Shown here: one piece after another, positions 50,073 through 63,700 of the stretch
Layout of the letters: each line of letters starts with the position of its first letter
How positions within the stretch are numbered: the first letter of the stretch is position 1
From: Antedon mediterranea
Lineage: Eukaryota; Echinodermata; Crinoidea; Comatulida; Antedonidae
Assembly (NCBI RefSeq): GCF_964355755.1
Contig: NC_092671.1
Location: 22,038,001 to 22,102,000 of the forward strand
Reading direction: 5' to 3'
Length of the DNA stretch: 64,000 nucleotides
Position numbers and translations under genes: made by a program
The notes under the pieces: generated by a model
The model's database searches: none
Told to the model about the DNA's origin: nothing
What the model saw: the letters and a program-made list of their open reading frames with translations, nothing else

Positions 50073-52977
50073 TACCAAAGTGCTTAGAATACCTTCAAAT
50101 CGCATTTGGAGACGTTTAAGACCATTTTGTGATTTTCGAAAAAACTTGTTAACATAAAAACACCAAAGTGCTTAGAATAGCTTCAAATCGCATTTGGAGA
50201 CGTTTTAGACCAATTTGTGATTTTCGAAAAAACTTGGTTACACAAAAACATCAAAGTGGATAAAAGCACATTATAAACCGTTTTAGACCATTTTGAGCAT
50301 TTCGATAACACATTTCACACAAAAACATCAAAGAGCACAAAATAGCTTAATATCGTATTTAAAAACGTTTTAAACCATTTTGAGCATTTCGACAAAACTT
50401 TTTCACACAAAACACCAAAGTGTACAGAATAGCTTCAAATCGCATTTGGAGACGTTTTAGACCATTTTGTGATTTTCGAAAAAACTTGTTAATATAAAAA
50501 CACCAAAGTACTTAGAATAGCTTCAAATCGCATTTGGAGACGTTTTAGACCATTTTGTGATTTTCGAAAAAACTTGTTAACATAAAAACATCAAAGTGCT
50601 AAGAATAGCTTCCAATCGCATTTGGAGACATTTTAGACCAATTTGTGATTTTCGAAAAAACTTGGTTACACAAAAACATCAAAGTGCTTAAAATCACATT
50701 ATAAACCGTTTTAGACCATTTTGAGCATTTCGATAACACATTTCACACAAAAACATCAAAGAGCACAAAATAGCTTAATATTGTATTTAAAAACGTTTTA
50801 AACCATTTTGAGCATTTCGACAAAACTTTTTCACACAAAACACCAAAGTGTTTAGAAAAGCTTCAAATCGCATTTGGAGACGTTTTAGACCATTTTGGGA
50901 TTTTCGAAAAAACTTGTTAACATAAAAACACCAAAGTGCTTAGAATAGCTTCAAATCGCATTTGGAGACGTTTTAGACCATTTTGTAATTTTCGAAAAAA
51001 CTTGTTAACATAAAAACACCAAAATGTTTAGAATAGCTTCAAATCGCATTTGGAGACGTTTTAGACCATTTTGTGATTTTCGAAAAAACTTGTTAACACA
51101 AAAACACCAAAGTGATTAGAATAGCTTCAAATCGCATTTGGAGACGTTTTAGACCATTTTGTGATTTTCGAAAAAACTTGTTAACATAAAAACACCAAAG
51201 TGATTAGAATAGCTTCAAATCGCATTTGGAGACGTTTTAGACCATTTTGTGCATTTCGATGAAACTTGGTTACGCAAAAACATCAAAGTAATAATCACAT
51301 TATAAACAGTTTTAGACCATTTTGAGCATATCGATAAAACTTTTTACACAAAACACCAAAGTGCTTAGAATAGCTTCAAATCGCATTTGGAGACGTTTTA
51401 GACCATTTTGTGATTTTCGACAAAACTTTTTCACACAAAACACCAAAGTGCTTAGAATACCTTCAAATCGCATTTGGAGACGTTTTAGACCATTTTGTGA
51501 TTTTCGAAAAAACTTGTTAACATAAAAACATCAAAGTGTACAGAATAGCTTCAAATCGCATTTGGAGACGTTTTAGACCATTTTGTGATTTTCGAAAAAA
51601 CTTGTTAACATAAAAACACCAAAGTGCTTAGAATAGCTTCAAATCGCATTAGGAGACGTTTTAGACCATTTTGTTATTTTCGAAAAAACTTGTTAACATA
51701 AAAACACCAAAATGTTTAGAATAGCTTCAAATCGCATTTGTAGACGTTTTAGACCATTTTGTGATTTTCGAAAAAACTTGTTAACACAAAAACACCAAAG
51801 TGATTAGAATAGCTTCAAATCGCATTTGGAGACGTTTTAGACCATTTTGTGCATTTCGATGAAACTTGGTTACGCAAAAACATCAAAGTGCTTAAAATCA
51901 CATTATAAACCGTTTTAGACCATTTTGAGCATATCGATAACACTTTTCACACAAAAACATCAAAGAGCACAATATAGCTTAATATCGTATTTAAAAACGT
52001 TTTAGACCATTTTGAGCAATTCGACAAAACTTTTTCACACAAAACACCAAAGTGCTTAGAATAGCTTCAAATCGCATTTGGAGACGTTTTAGACCATTTT
52101 GTGATTTTCGAAAAAACTTGTTAACATAAAAACATCAAAGGGCTAAGAATAGCTTCAAATCGCATTTGGAGACATTTTAGACCAATTAGTGATTTTCGAA
52201 AAAACTTGGTTACACAAAAACATCAAAGTGGTTAAAATCACATTATAAACCGTTTTAGACCATTTTGAGCATATCGATAAAATTTTTTACACAAAAACAT
52301 CAAAGAGCACAAAATAGCTTAATATCGTATTTGGAAACGTTTTAGAACATTTTGTGATTTTCGAAAAAACTTGTTAACATAAAACACCAAAGTGTACAGA
52401 ATAGCTTCAAATCGCATTTGGAGACATTTTAGACCAATTTGTGATTTTCGAAAAAACTTGTTAACATAAAAACACCAAAGTGCTAAGAATAGCTTCAAAT
52501 CGCATTTGGAGACATTTTAGACCAATTTGTGATTTTCGAAAAAACTTGGTTACACAAAAACATCAAAGTGCTTAAAATCACATTATAAAACCGTTTTAGA
52601 CCATTTTGAGCATTTCGATAACACTTTTCACACAAAAACATCAAAGAGCATAAAATAGGTTAATATCGTATTTAAAAACGTTTTAGACCATTTTGAGCAT
52701 TTCGATGAAACTTGGTTACGCAAAAACATCAAAGTGCTTAAAATCACATTATAAACCGTTTTAGACCATTTTGAGCATATCGATAAAATTTTTTACACAA
52801 AAACATCAAAGAGCACAAAATAGCTTAATATCGTATTTGGAAACGTTTTAGAACATTTTGTGATTTTCGAAAAAACTTGTTAACATAAAACACCAAAGTG
52901 TACAGAATAGCTTCAAATCGCATTTGGAGACATTTTAGACCAATTTGTGATTTTCGAAAAAACTTGTTAACATAAAA
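50073..52977 (+). repeat. 2,905-bp higher-order unit, copy 2
   Basis: Starts at a monomer reading cataaaaataccaaagtgc. Its 5' end matches the monomer that would follow copy 1, and the rest matches the accttcaaatcg/gtttaagacc monomer that opens copy 1. Differences from copy 1 include attgtattt for atcgtattt near 50,780. It ends in the 506-bp module pair. Confidence 0.86.
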
Positions 52978-53260
52978 ACACCAAAGTGCTAAGAATAGCT
53001 TCAAATCGCATTTGGAGACATTTTAGACCAATTTGTGATTTTCGAAAAAACTTGGTTACACAAAAACATCAAAGTGCTTAAAATCACATTATAAAACCGT
53101 TTTAGACCATTTTGAGCATTTCGATAACACTTTTCACACAAAAACATCAAAGAGCATAAAATAGGTTAATATCGTATTTAAAAACGTTTTAGACCATTTT
53201 GAGCATTTCGATGAAACTTGGTTACGCAAAAACATCAAAGTGCTTAAAATCACATTATAA
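51634..53260 (+). repeat. 1.63-kb unit with two 506-bp modules
   Basis: This stretch, starting inside a monomer at tagcttcaaatcg, is the source or sister of the unit that follows. It includes the aaaatgttt and catttgtagacg monomers, the gagcaattcg C, the catcaaagggctaag monomer and both 506-bp modules. It ends in a B monomer cut at cacattata. Confidence 0.78.
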
Positions 53261-54381
53261 TAGCTTCAAATCGCATTTGGAGACGTTTTAGACCATTTTG
53301 TGATTTTCGAAAAAACTTGTTAACATAAAAACACCAAAATGTTTAGAATAGCTTCAAATCGCATTTGTAGACGTTTTATACCATTTTGTGATTTTCGAAA
53401 AAACTTGTTAACACAAAAACACCAAAGTGATTAGAATAGCTTCAAATCGCATTTGGAGACGTTTTAGACCATTTTGTGCATTTCGATGAAACTTGGTTAC
53501 GCAAAAACATCAAAGTGCTTAAAATCACATTATAAACCGTTTTAGACCATTTTGAGCATATCGATAACACTTTTCACACAAAAACATCAAAGAGCACAAT
53601 ATAGCTTAATATCGTATTTAAAAACGTTTTAGACCATTTTGAGCAATTCGACAAAACTTTTTCACACAAAACACCAAAGTGCTTAGAATAGCTTCAAATC
53701 GCATTTGGAGACGTTTTAGACCATTTTGTGATTTTCGAAAAAACTTGTTAACATAAAAACATCAAAGGGCTAAGAATAGCTTCAAATCGCATTTGGAGAC
53801 ATTTTAGACCAATTAGTGATTTTCGAAAAAACTTGGTTACACAAAAACATCAAAGTGGTTAAAATCACATTATAAACCGTTTTAGACCATTTTGAGCATA
53901 TCGATAAAATTTTTTACACAAAAACATCAAAGAGCACAAAATAGCTTAATATCGTATTTGGAAACGTTTTAGAACATTTTGTGATTTTCGAAAAAACTTG
54001 TTAACATAAAACACCAAAGTGTACAGAATAGCTTCAAATCGCATTTGGAGACATTTTAGACCAATTTGTGATTTTCGAAAAAACTTGTTAACATAAAAAC
54101 ACCAAAGTGCTAAGAATAGCTTCAAATCGCATTTGGAGACATTTTAGACCAATTTGTGATTTTCGAAAAAACTTGGTTACACAAAAACATCAAAGTGCTT
54201 AAAATCACATTATAAAACCGTTTTAGACCATTTTGAGCATTTCGATAACACTTTTCACACAAAAACATCAAAGAGCATAAAATAGGTTAATATCGTATTT
54301 AAAAACGTTTTAGACCATTTTGAGCATTTCGATGAAACTTGGTTACGCAAAAACATCAAAGTGCTTAAAATCACATTATAA
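53261..54381 (+). repeat. 1.12-kb unit with one 506-bp module
   Basis: Matches 51,634 onward at an offset of 1,627 but has one 506-bp module fewer (1,627 - 506 = 1,121). Both of its ends carry the same chimeric junction, cattataatagcttc, at about 53,254 and 54,375. There a B monomer runs directly into the second half of an A monomer. After 54,381 the sequence changes to match 10.6-11.0 and 46.3-46.7 kb. Confidence 0.8.
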
Positions 54382-54900
54382 TAGCTTCAAATCGCATTTG
54401 GAGACGTTTTAGACCATTTTGTGATTTTCGAAAAAACTTGTTAACATAAAAACACCAAAATGTTTAGAATAGCTTCAAATCACATTTGGAGACGTTTTAG
54501 ACCATTTTGTGATTTTCGAAAAAACTTGTTAACACAAAAACACCAAAGTGATTAGAATAGCTTCAAATCGCATTTGGAGACGTTTTAGACCAATTTGTGC
54601 ATTTCGATGAAACTTGGTTACGCAAAAACATCAAAGTGCTTAAAATCACATTATAAACCGTTTTAGACCATTTTGAGCATATCGATAACACTTTTCACAC
54701 AAAAACATCAAAGAGCACAATATAGCTTAATATCTTATTTAAAAACGTTTTAGACCATTTTGAGCATTTCGACAAAACTTTTTCACACAAAACACCAAAG
54801 TGCTTAGAATAGCTTCAAATCGCATTTGGAGACGTTTTAGACCATTTTGTGATTTTCGAAAAAACTTGTTAACATAAAAACACCAAAGTGCTTAGAATAG
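54382..54900 (+). repeat. Link segment matching 10.6-11.0 and 46.3-46.7 kb
   Basis: Carries the aaatcacatttgg monomer near 54,478, gaccaatttgtgcatttcg, and the C monomer with atatcttattt near 54,730. These three occur together only in the two copies of the 35,680-offset block, so this is a third, short copy of that region. Confidence 0.75.
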
Positions 54901-57780
54901 CTTCAAATCGCATTTGGAGACGTTTTAGACCATTTTGTGATTTTCGAAAAAACTTGTTAACATAAAAACACCAAAGTGCTTAGAATAGCTTAACATCGCA
55001 TTTGGAGACGTTTTAGACCATTTTGTGATTTTCGAAAAAACTTGTTAACACAAAAACACCAAAGTGTTTAGAAAAGCTTCAAATCGCATTTGGAGACGTT
55101 TTAGACCATTTTGGGATTTTCGAAAAAACTTGTTAACATAAAAACACCAAAGTGCTTAGAATAGCTTCAAATCGCATTTGGAGACGTTTTAGACCATTTT
55201 GTAATTTTCAAAAAAACTTGTTAACATAAAAACACCAAAGTTCTTAGAATAGCTTCAAATCGCATTTGGAGACGTTTTAGACCATTTTGTGCATTTCGAT
55301 GAAACTTGGTTACACAAAAACATCAAAGTGCTTAAAATCACATTATAAACCGTTTTAGACCATTTGAGCATTTCGATAACATTTTTCACACAAAACATCA
55401 AAGTGAACAGAATAGCTTAATATCCTATTTAAAAACGTTTTAGACCATTTTGAGCATTTCGACAAAAACTTTTTCACACAAAACACCAAAGTGCTTAGAA
55501 TACCTTCAAATCGCATTTGGAGACATTTTAGACCATTTTGTGATTTTCGAAAAAACTTGTTAACATAAAAACACCAAAGTGCTTAGAATAGCTTCAAATG
55601 GCATTGGGAGACGTTTTAGACCATTTTGTGATTTTCGAAAAAACTTGTTAACATAAAAACACCAAAGTGTTTAGAATAGCTTCAAATCGCATTTGGAGAC
55701 GTTTTAGACCATTTTGTGATTTTCGAAAAAACTTGTTAACACAAAAACACCAAAGTGATTAGAATAGCTTCAAATCGCATTTGGAGACGTTTTAGACCAT
55801 TTTGTGATTTTCGAAAAAACTTGTTAACATAAAAACACCAAAGTGCTTAGAATAGCTTCAAATCGCATTTGGAGACGTTTTAGACCATTTTGTGATTTTC
55901 GAAAAAACTTGTTAACACAAAAACACCAAAGTGTTTAGAAAAGCTTCAAATCGCATTTGGAGACGTTTTAGACCATTTTGGGATTTTCGAAAAGACTTGT
56001 TAACATAAAAACACCAAAGTGTTTAGAATACCTTCAAATCGCATTTGGAGACGTTTTAGACCATTTTGTGATTTTCGAAAAAACTTGTTAACACAAAAAC
56101 ACCAAAGTGATTAGAATAGCTTCAAATCGCATTTGGAGACGTTTTAGACCATTTTGTGATTTTCGAAAAAACTTGTTAACATAAAAACATCAAAGTGTAC
56201 AGAATAGCTTCAAATCGCATTTGGAGACGTTTTAGACCATTTTGTGATTTTCGAAAAAACTTGTTAACATAAAAACACCAAAGTGCTTAGAATACCTTCA
56301 AATCGCATTTGGAAACGTTTTAGACCATTTTGTGATTTTCGAAAAAAAATGTTAACATAAAAACATCAAAGTGCTAAGAAAAGCTTCAAATCGCATTTGG
56401 AGACATTTTAGACCAATTTGTGATTTTCGAAAAAACTTGGTTACACAAAAACATCAAAGTGCTTAAAATCACATTATAAACCGTTTCAGACCATTTTGAG
56501 CATTTCGACAAAACTTTTTCACACAAAACACCAAAGTTTACAGAATAGCTTAATATCGTATTTAAAAACGTTTTAGACCATTTTGTGATTTTCGACAAAA
56601 CTTTTTCACACAAAACATCAAAGTGCTAAGAATAGCTTCCAATCGCATTTGGAAACATTTTAGACCAATTTGTGATTTTCGAAAAAACTTGGTTACACAA
56701 AAACATCAAAGTGCTTAAAATCACGATATAAAACCGTTTTAGACCATTTTGAGCATTTCGATAACACTTTTAACACAAAAACATCAAAGTGCTTAGAATC
56801 ACGATATAAAACCGTTTTAGACTATTTTGAGCATTTCGATAACACTTTTAACACAAAAACATCAAAGTGCTTAGAATAGCTTCAAATCGCATTTGGAGAC
56901 GTTTTAGACCATTTTGTGATTTTCGAAAAAACTTTTTAACATAAAAACACCAAAGTGCTAAGAATAGCTTCAAATCGCATATGGAGACAATTTAGACCAT
57001 TTTGTGATTTTCGAAAAAACTTGCTAACATAAAAATACCAACGTGCTTAGAATAGCTTCAAATCGCATTTGGAGACCTTTTAGACCATTTTGTGATTTTC
57101 GAAAAAACTTGTTAACATAAAAACACCAAAGTGCTAAGAATAGCTTCAAATCGCATTTGGAGACATTTTAGACCAATTTGTGATTTTCGAAAAAACTTGG
57201 TTACACAAAAACATCAAAGTGCTTAAAATCACATTATAAAACCGTTTTAGACCATTTTGAGCATTTCGATAACACTTTTCACACAAAAACATCAAAGAGC
57301 ATAAAATAGCTTAATATCGTATTTAAAAACTTTTTAGACCATTTTGAGCATTTCGACAAAACTTTTTCACACAAAACACCAAAGTGTACAGAATAGCTTA
57401 ATATCGTATTTAAAAACGTTTTAGACCATTTTGTGATTTTCGACAAAACTTTTTCACACAAAGCACCAAAGTGCTTAGAATACCTTCAAATCGCATTTGG
57501 AGACGTTTTACACCATTTTGTGATTTTGGAAAAAACTTGTAAACATAAAAACACCAAAGTTCTTAGTATAGCTTCAAATCGCATTTGGAGACGTTTTAGA
57601 CCATTTTGTGATTTTCGAAAAAACTTGTTAACACAAAAACACCAAAGTGATTAGAATAGCTTCAAATCGCATTTGGAGACGTTTTAGACCGTTTTGTGCA
57701 TTTCGATGAAACTTGGTTACGCAAAAACATCAAAGTGCTTAAAATCACATTATAAAACCGTTTTAGACCATTTTGAGCAT
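54901..57780 (+). repeat. Diverged stretch of the array with few duplicated markers
   Basis: Ordinary monomer order, but with many variants I did not find elsewhere: aaaatggcattggg near 55,600, gaaaaaaaatgttaac near 56,345, gtttcagacc near 56,485, cacgatataaaacc B monomers near 56,720 and 56,800, gagacctttt near 57,073, caacgtgc near 57,030, acaccattttg near 57,510 and cttgtaaacat near 57,536. No long block of the window matches it at a constant offset. Two open frames found only here (about 56,386-56,613 and 57,279-57,461) are satellite translations. Confidence 0.78.
56691..56847 (+). repeat. Tandem pair of type B monomers
   Basis: Two B monomers of about 79 bp in direct succession, both with cacgatataaaacc. 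The second starts ttaacacaaaaac and reads gcttagaatcac. Elsewhere a B monomer is normally followed by C, D or A, so a B-B pair is unusual and looks like a local single-monomer duplication. Confidence 0.8.
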
Positions 57781-60700
57781 TTCGATAACACTTTTCACAC
57801 AAAAACATCAAAGAGCACAACATAGCTTAATATCGTATTTAAAAACGTTTTAGACCATTTCGAGCATTTCGACAAAACTTTTTCACACAAAACACCAAAG
57901 TGCTTAGAATAGCTTCAAATCGCATTTGGAGACGTTTTAGACCATTTTGTGATTTTCGAAAAAACTTGTTAACACAAAAACACCAAAGTGTTTAGAATAG
58001 CTTCAATTCGCATTTGGAGACGTTTTAGACCATTTTGTGCATTTCGATGAAACTTGGTTACACAAAAACATCAAAGTCACATTATAAACCGTTTTAGACC
58101 ATTTTGAGCATTTCGATAACACTTTTCACACAAAAACATCAAAGAGCACAATATAGCTTAATATCGTATTTAAAAACGTTTTAGACCATTTTGAGCATTT
58201 CGACAAAACTTTTTCACACAAAACACCAAAGTGCTTAGAATAGCTTCAAATCGCATTTGGAGACGTTTTAGACCATTTTGTTATTTTCGAAAAAACTTGT
58301 TAACATAAAAACATCAAAGTGTACAGAATAGCTTCAAATCGCATTTGGAGACGTTTTAGACCATGTTGTGATTTTCGAAAAAACTTGTTAACATAAAAAC
58401 ACCAAAGTGCTTAGAATAGCTTAAAATCGCATTTGGAGACGTTTTAGACCATTTTGTGATTTTCGAAAAAACTTGTTAACATAAAAACACCAAAGTGCTT
58501 AGAATAGCTTCAAATCGCATTTGGAGACGTTTTAGACCATTTTGTGATTTTCGAAAAAACTTGTTGACATAAAAACACCAAAGTGCTTAGAATAGCTTCA
58601 AATCGCATTTGGAGACGTTTTAGACCATTTTGTAATTTTCAAAAAAACTTAACATAAAAACACCAAAGTTCTTAGAATAGCTTCAAATCGCATTTGGAGA
58701 CGTTTTAGAAAATTTTGTGATTTTCGAAAAAACTTGTTAACATAAAAACACCAAAGTGCTTAGAATAGCTTAAAATCGCATTTGGAGACGTTTTAGACCA
58801 TTTTGTGATTTTCGAAAAAACTTGGTTACACAAAAACATCAAAGTGGTTAAAATCACATTATAAACCGTTTTAGACCATTTTGAGCATTTCGATAACACT
58901 TTTTACACAAAAACATCAAAGAGCACAAAATAGCTTAATATCGTATTTAAAAACGTTTTAAACCATTTTGAGCATTTCGACAAAACTTTTTCACACAAAA
59001 CACCAAAGTGTACAGAATAGCTTCAAATCGCATTTGGAGACGTTTTAGACCATTTTGTGATTTTCGAAAAAACTTGTTAACATAAAAACACCAAAGTACA
59101 TAGAATAGCTTCAAATCGCATTTGGAGACGTTTTAGACCATTTTGTGATTTTCGAAAAAACTTGTTAACATAAAATCACCAAAGTACTTAGAATAGCTTC
59201 AAATCGCATTTTGAGACGTTTTAGACCATTTTGTGATTTTCGAAAAAACTTGTTAACACAAAAACACCAAAGTGTTTAGAAAAGCTTCAAATCGCATTTG
59301 GAGACGTTTTAGACCATTTTGGGATTTTCGAAAAAACTTGTTAACATAAAAACACCAAAGTGTTTAGAATAGCTTCAAATCGCATTTGGAGACGTTTTAG
59401 ACCATTTTGTGATTTTCGAAAAAACTTGTTAACACAAAAACACCAAAGTGATTAGAATAGCTTCAAATCGCATTTGGAGACGTTTTAGACCATTTTGTGA
59501 TTTTCGAAGAAACTTGTTAACATAAAAACATCAAAGTGTACAGAATAGCTTCAAATCGCATTTGGAGACGTTTTAGACCATTTTGTGATTTTCGAAAAAA
59601 CTTGTTAACATAAAAACACCAAAGTGCTTAGAATACCTTCAAATCGCATTTGGAGACGTTTTAGACCAATTTGTGATTTTCGAAAAAACTTGGTTACACA
59701 AAAACATCAAAGTGGATAAAATCACATTATAAACCGTTTTAGACCATTTTGAGCATTTCGATAACACATTTCACACAAAAACATCAAAGAGCACAAAATA
59801 GCTTAATATCGTATTTAAAAACGTTTTAAACCATTTTGAGCATTTCGACAAAACTTTTTCACACAAAACACCAAAGTGTACAGAATAGCTTCAAATCGCA
59901 TTTGGAGACGTTTTAGACCATTTTGTGGTTTTCGAAAAAACTTGTTAATATAAAAACACCAAAGTACTTAGAATAACTTCAAATCGCATTTGGAGACGTT
60001 TTAGACCATTTTGTGATTTTCGAAAAAACTTGTTAACATAAAAACACCAAAGTGATTAGAATAGCTTCAAATCGCATTTGGAGACGTTTTAGACCATTTT
60101 GTGATTTTCGAAAAAACTTGTTAACATAAAAACACCAAAGTGCTTAGAATAGCTTCAAATCGCATTTGGAGACGTTTTAGACCATTTTGTAATTTTCAAA
60201 AAAACTTGTTAACATAAAAACACCAAAGTTCTTAGAATAGCTTCAAATCGCATTTGGAGACGTTTTAGACCATTTTGTGCATTTCGATGAAACTTGGTTA
60301 CACAAAAACATCAAAGTGCTTAAAATCACATTATAAACCGTTTTAGACCATTTGAGCATTTCGATAACACTTTTCATACAAAAACATCAAAGAGCACAAT
60401 ATAGATTAATATCCTATTTAAAAACGTTTTAGACCATTTTGAGCATTTCGACAAAACTTTTTCACACAAAACACCAAAGTGCTTAGAATACCTTCAAATC
60501 TTATTTGTTGACGTTTTAGACCATTTTGTGATTTTCGAAAAAACTTGTTAACATAAAAACATCAAAGTTTACAGAATAGCTTCAAATCGCATTTGGAGAC
60601 GTTTTAGACAATTTTGTGATTTTCGAAAAAACTTGTTAACATAAAAACACCAAAGTGCTTAGAATAGCTTCAAATCGCATTGGGAGACGTTTTAGACCAT

Positions 60701-63700
60701 TTTGTGATTTTCGAAAAAACTTGTTAACATAAAAACATCAAAGTGTACAGAATAGCTTCAAATCGCATTTGGAGACGTTTTAGACCATTTTGTGATTTTC
60801 GAAAAAACTTGTTAACATAAAAACACCAAAGTGCTTAGAATAGCTTCAAATCGCATTTGGAGACGTTTTAAACCATTTTGTGTTTTTCGAAAAAACTTGT
60901 TAACATAAAAACACCAAAATGTTTAGAATAGCTTCAAATCGCATTTGGAGACGTTTTAGACCATTTTGTGATTTTCGAAAAAACTTGTTAACATAAAAAC
61001 ACCAAAGTGATTAGAATAGCTTCAAATCGCATTTGGAGACGTTTTAGACCATTTTGTGCATTTCGATGAAACTTGGTTACGCAAAAACATCAAAGTGCTT
61101 AAAATCACATTATAAACCGTTTTAGACCATTTTGAGCATATCGATAAAACTTTTTACACAAAACACAAAAGTGCTTAGAATAGCTTCAAATCGCATTTGG
61201 AAACGTTTTAGAACATTTTGTGATTTTCGAAAAAACTTGTTAACATAAAAACATCAAAGAGCACAAAATAGCTTAATATCGTATTTGGAAACGTTTTAGA
61301 ACATTTTGTGATTTTCGAAAAAACTTGTTAACATAAAACACCAAAGTGTACAGAATAGCTTCAAATCGCATTTGGAGACATTTTAGACCAATTTGTGATT
61401 TCCGAAAAAACTTGTTAACATAAAAACACCAAAGTGCTAAGAATAGCTTTAAATCGCATTTGGAGACATTTTAGACCAATTTGTGATTTTCGAAAAAACT
61501 TGGTTACACAAAAACATCAAATTGCTTAAAATCACATTATAAAACCGTTTTAGACCATTTTGAGCATTTCGATAACACTTTTCACACAAAAACATCAAAG
61601 AGCATAAAATAGGTTAATATCGTATTTAAAAACGTTTTAGACCATTTTGAGCATTTCGACAAAACTTTTTCACACAAAACACCAAAGTGTACAGAATAGC
61701 TTAATATCGTATTTAAAAACGTTTTAGACCATTTTGTGATTTTCGAAAAAACTTGTTAACATAAAAACACCAAAGTGCTTAGAATAGCTTCAAATCGCAT
61801 TGGGAGACGTTTTAGACCATTTTGTGATTTTCGAAAAAACTTGTTAACATAAAAACATCAAAGTGTACAGAATAGCTTCAAATCGCATTTGGAGACGTTT
61901 TAGACCATTTTGTGATTTTCGAAAAAAACTTGTTAACATAAAAACACCAAAGTGCTTAGAATAGCTTCAAATCGCATTTGGAGACGTTTTAGACCAATTT
62001 GTGATTTTCGAAAAAACTTGGTTACACAAAAACATCAAAGTGGATAAAATCACATTATAAACCGTTTTAGACCATTTTGAGCATTTCGATAACACATTTC
62101 ACAAAAAAACATCAAAGAGCACAAAATAGCTTAATATCGTATTTAAAAACGTTTTAAACCATTTTGAGCATTTCGACAAAACTTTTTCACACAAAACACC
62201 AATGTGTACAGAATAGCTTCAAATCGCATTTGGAGACGTTTTAGACCATTTTGTGATTTTCGAAAAAACTTGTTAATATAAAAACACCAAAGTACTTAGA
62301 ATAGCTTCAAATCGCATTTGGAGACGTTTTAGACCATTTTGTGATTTTCGAAAAAACTTGTTATCATAAAAACACCAAAGTTCTTAAAATAGCTTCAAAT
62401 CGCATTTGGAGACGTTTAAGACCATTTTGTGATTTTCGAAAAAACTTGTTAACACAAAAACACCAAAGTGTTTAGAAAAGCTTCAAATCGCATTTGGAGA
62501 CGTTTTAGACCATTTTGGGATTTTCGAAAAAACTTGTTAACATAAAAACACCAAAGTGCTTAGAATAGCTTCAAATCGCATTTGGAGACGTTTTAGACCA
62601 TTTTGTAATTTTCAAAAAAACTTGTTAACATAAAAACACCAAAGTTCTTAGAATAGCTTCAAATCGCATTTGAAGACGTTTTAGACCATTTTGTGCATTT
62701 CGATGAAACTTGGTTGCACAAAAACATCAAAGTGCTTAAAATCACATTATAAACCGTTTTAGACCATTTGAGCATTTCGATAACACTTTTCACACAAAAA
62801 CATCAAAGAGCACAATATAGATTAATATCCTATTTAAAAACGTTTTAGACCATTTTGAGCATTTCGACAAAACTTTTTCACACAAAACACCAAAGTGCTT
62901 AGAATACCTTCAAATCGCATTTGGAGACGTTTTAGACCATTTTGTGATTTTCGAAAAAACTTGTTAACATAAAAACATCAAAGTTTACAGAATAGCTTCA
63001 AATCGCATTTGGAGACGTTTTAGACAATTTTGTGATTTTCGAAAAAACTTGTTAACATAAAAACACCAAAGTGCTTAGAATAGCTTCAAATCGCATTGGG
63101 AGACGTTTTAGACCATTTTGTGATTTTGGAAAAAACTTGTTAACATAAAAACATCAAAGTGTACAGAATAGCTTCAAATCGCATTTGGAGACGTTTTAGA
63201 CCATTTTGTGATTTTCGAAAAAACTTGTTAACATAAAAACACCAAAGTACTTAGAATAGCTTCAAATCGCATTTGGAGAAGTTTTAGACCATTTTGTGAT
63301 TTTCGAAAAAACTTGTTAACATAAAAACACCAAAGTGATTAGAATAGCTTCAAATCGCATTTGGAGACGTTTTAGACCATTTTGTGCATTTCGATGAAAC
63401 TTGGTTACGCAAAAACATCAAAGTGCTTAAAATCACATTATAAACCGTTTTAGACCATTTTGAGCATATCGATAAAACTTTTTACACAAAACACCAAAGT
63501 GCTTAGAATAGCTTCAAATCGCATTTGGAGACGTTTTAGACCATTTTGTGATTTTCGATGAAACTTGGTTACGCAAAAACATCAAAGTGCTTAAAATCAC
63601 ATTATAAACCGTTTTAGACCATTTTGAGCATATCGATAAAACTTTTTACACAAAACACCAAAGTGCTTAGAATAGCTTCAAATCGCATTTGGAGACGTTT

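Noticed and set aside
56386-57654. Open frames of 60-75 codons on both strands in the divergent island
   Set aside because: They occur where point changes removed stops, consist of monomer-derived repeats, and overlap each other on opposite strands. No evidence of coding.
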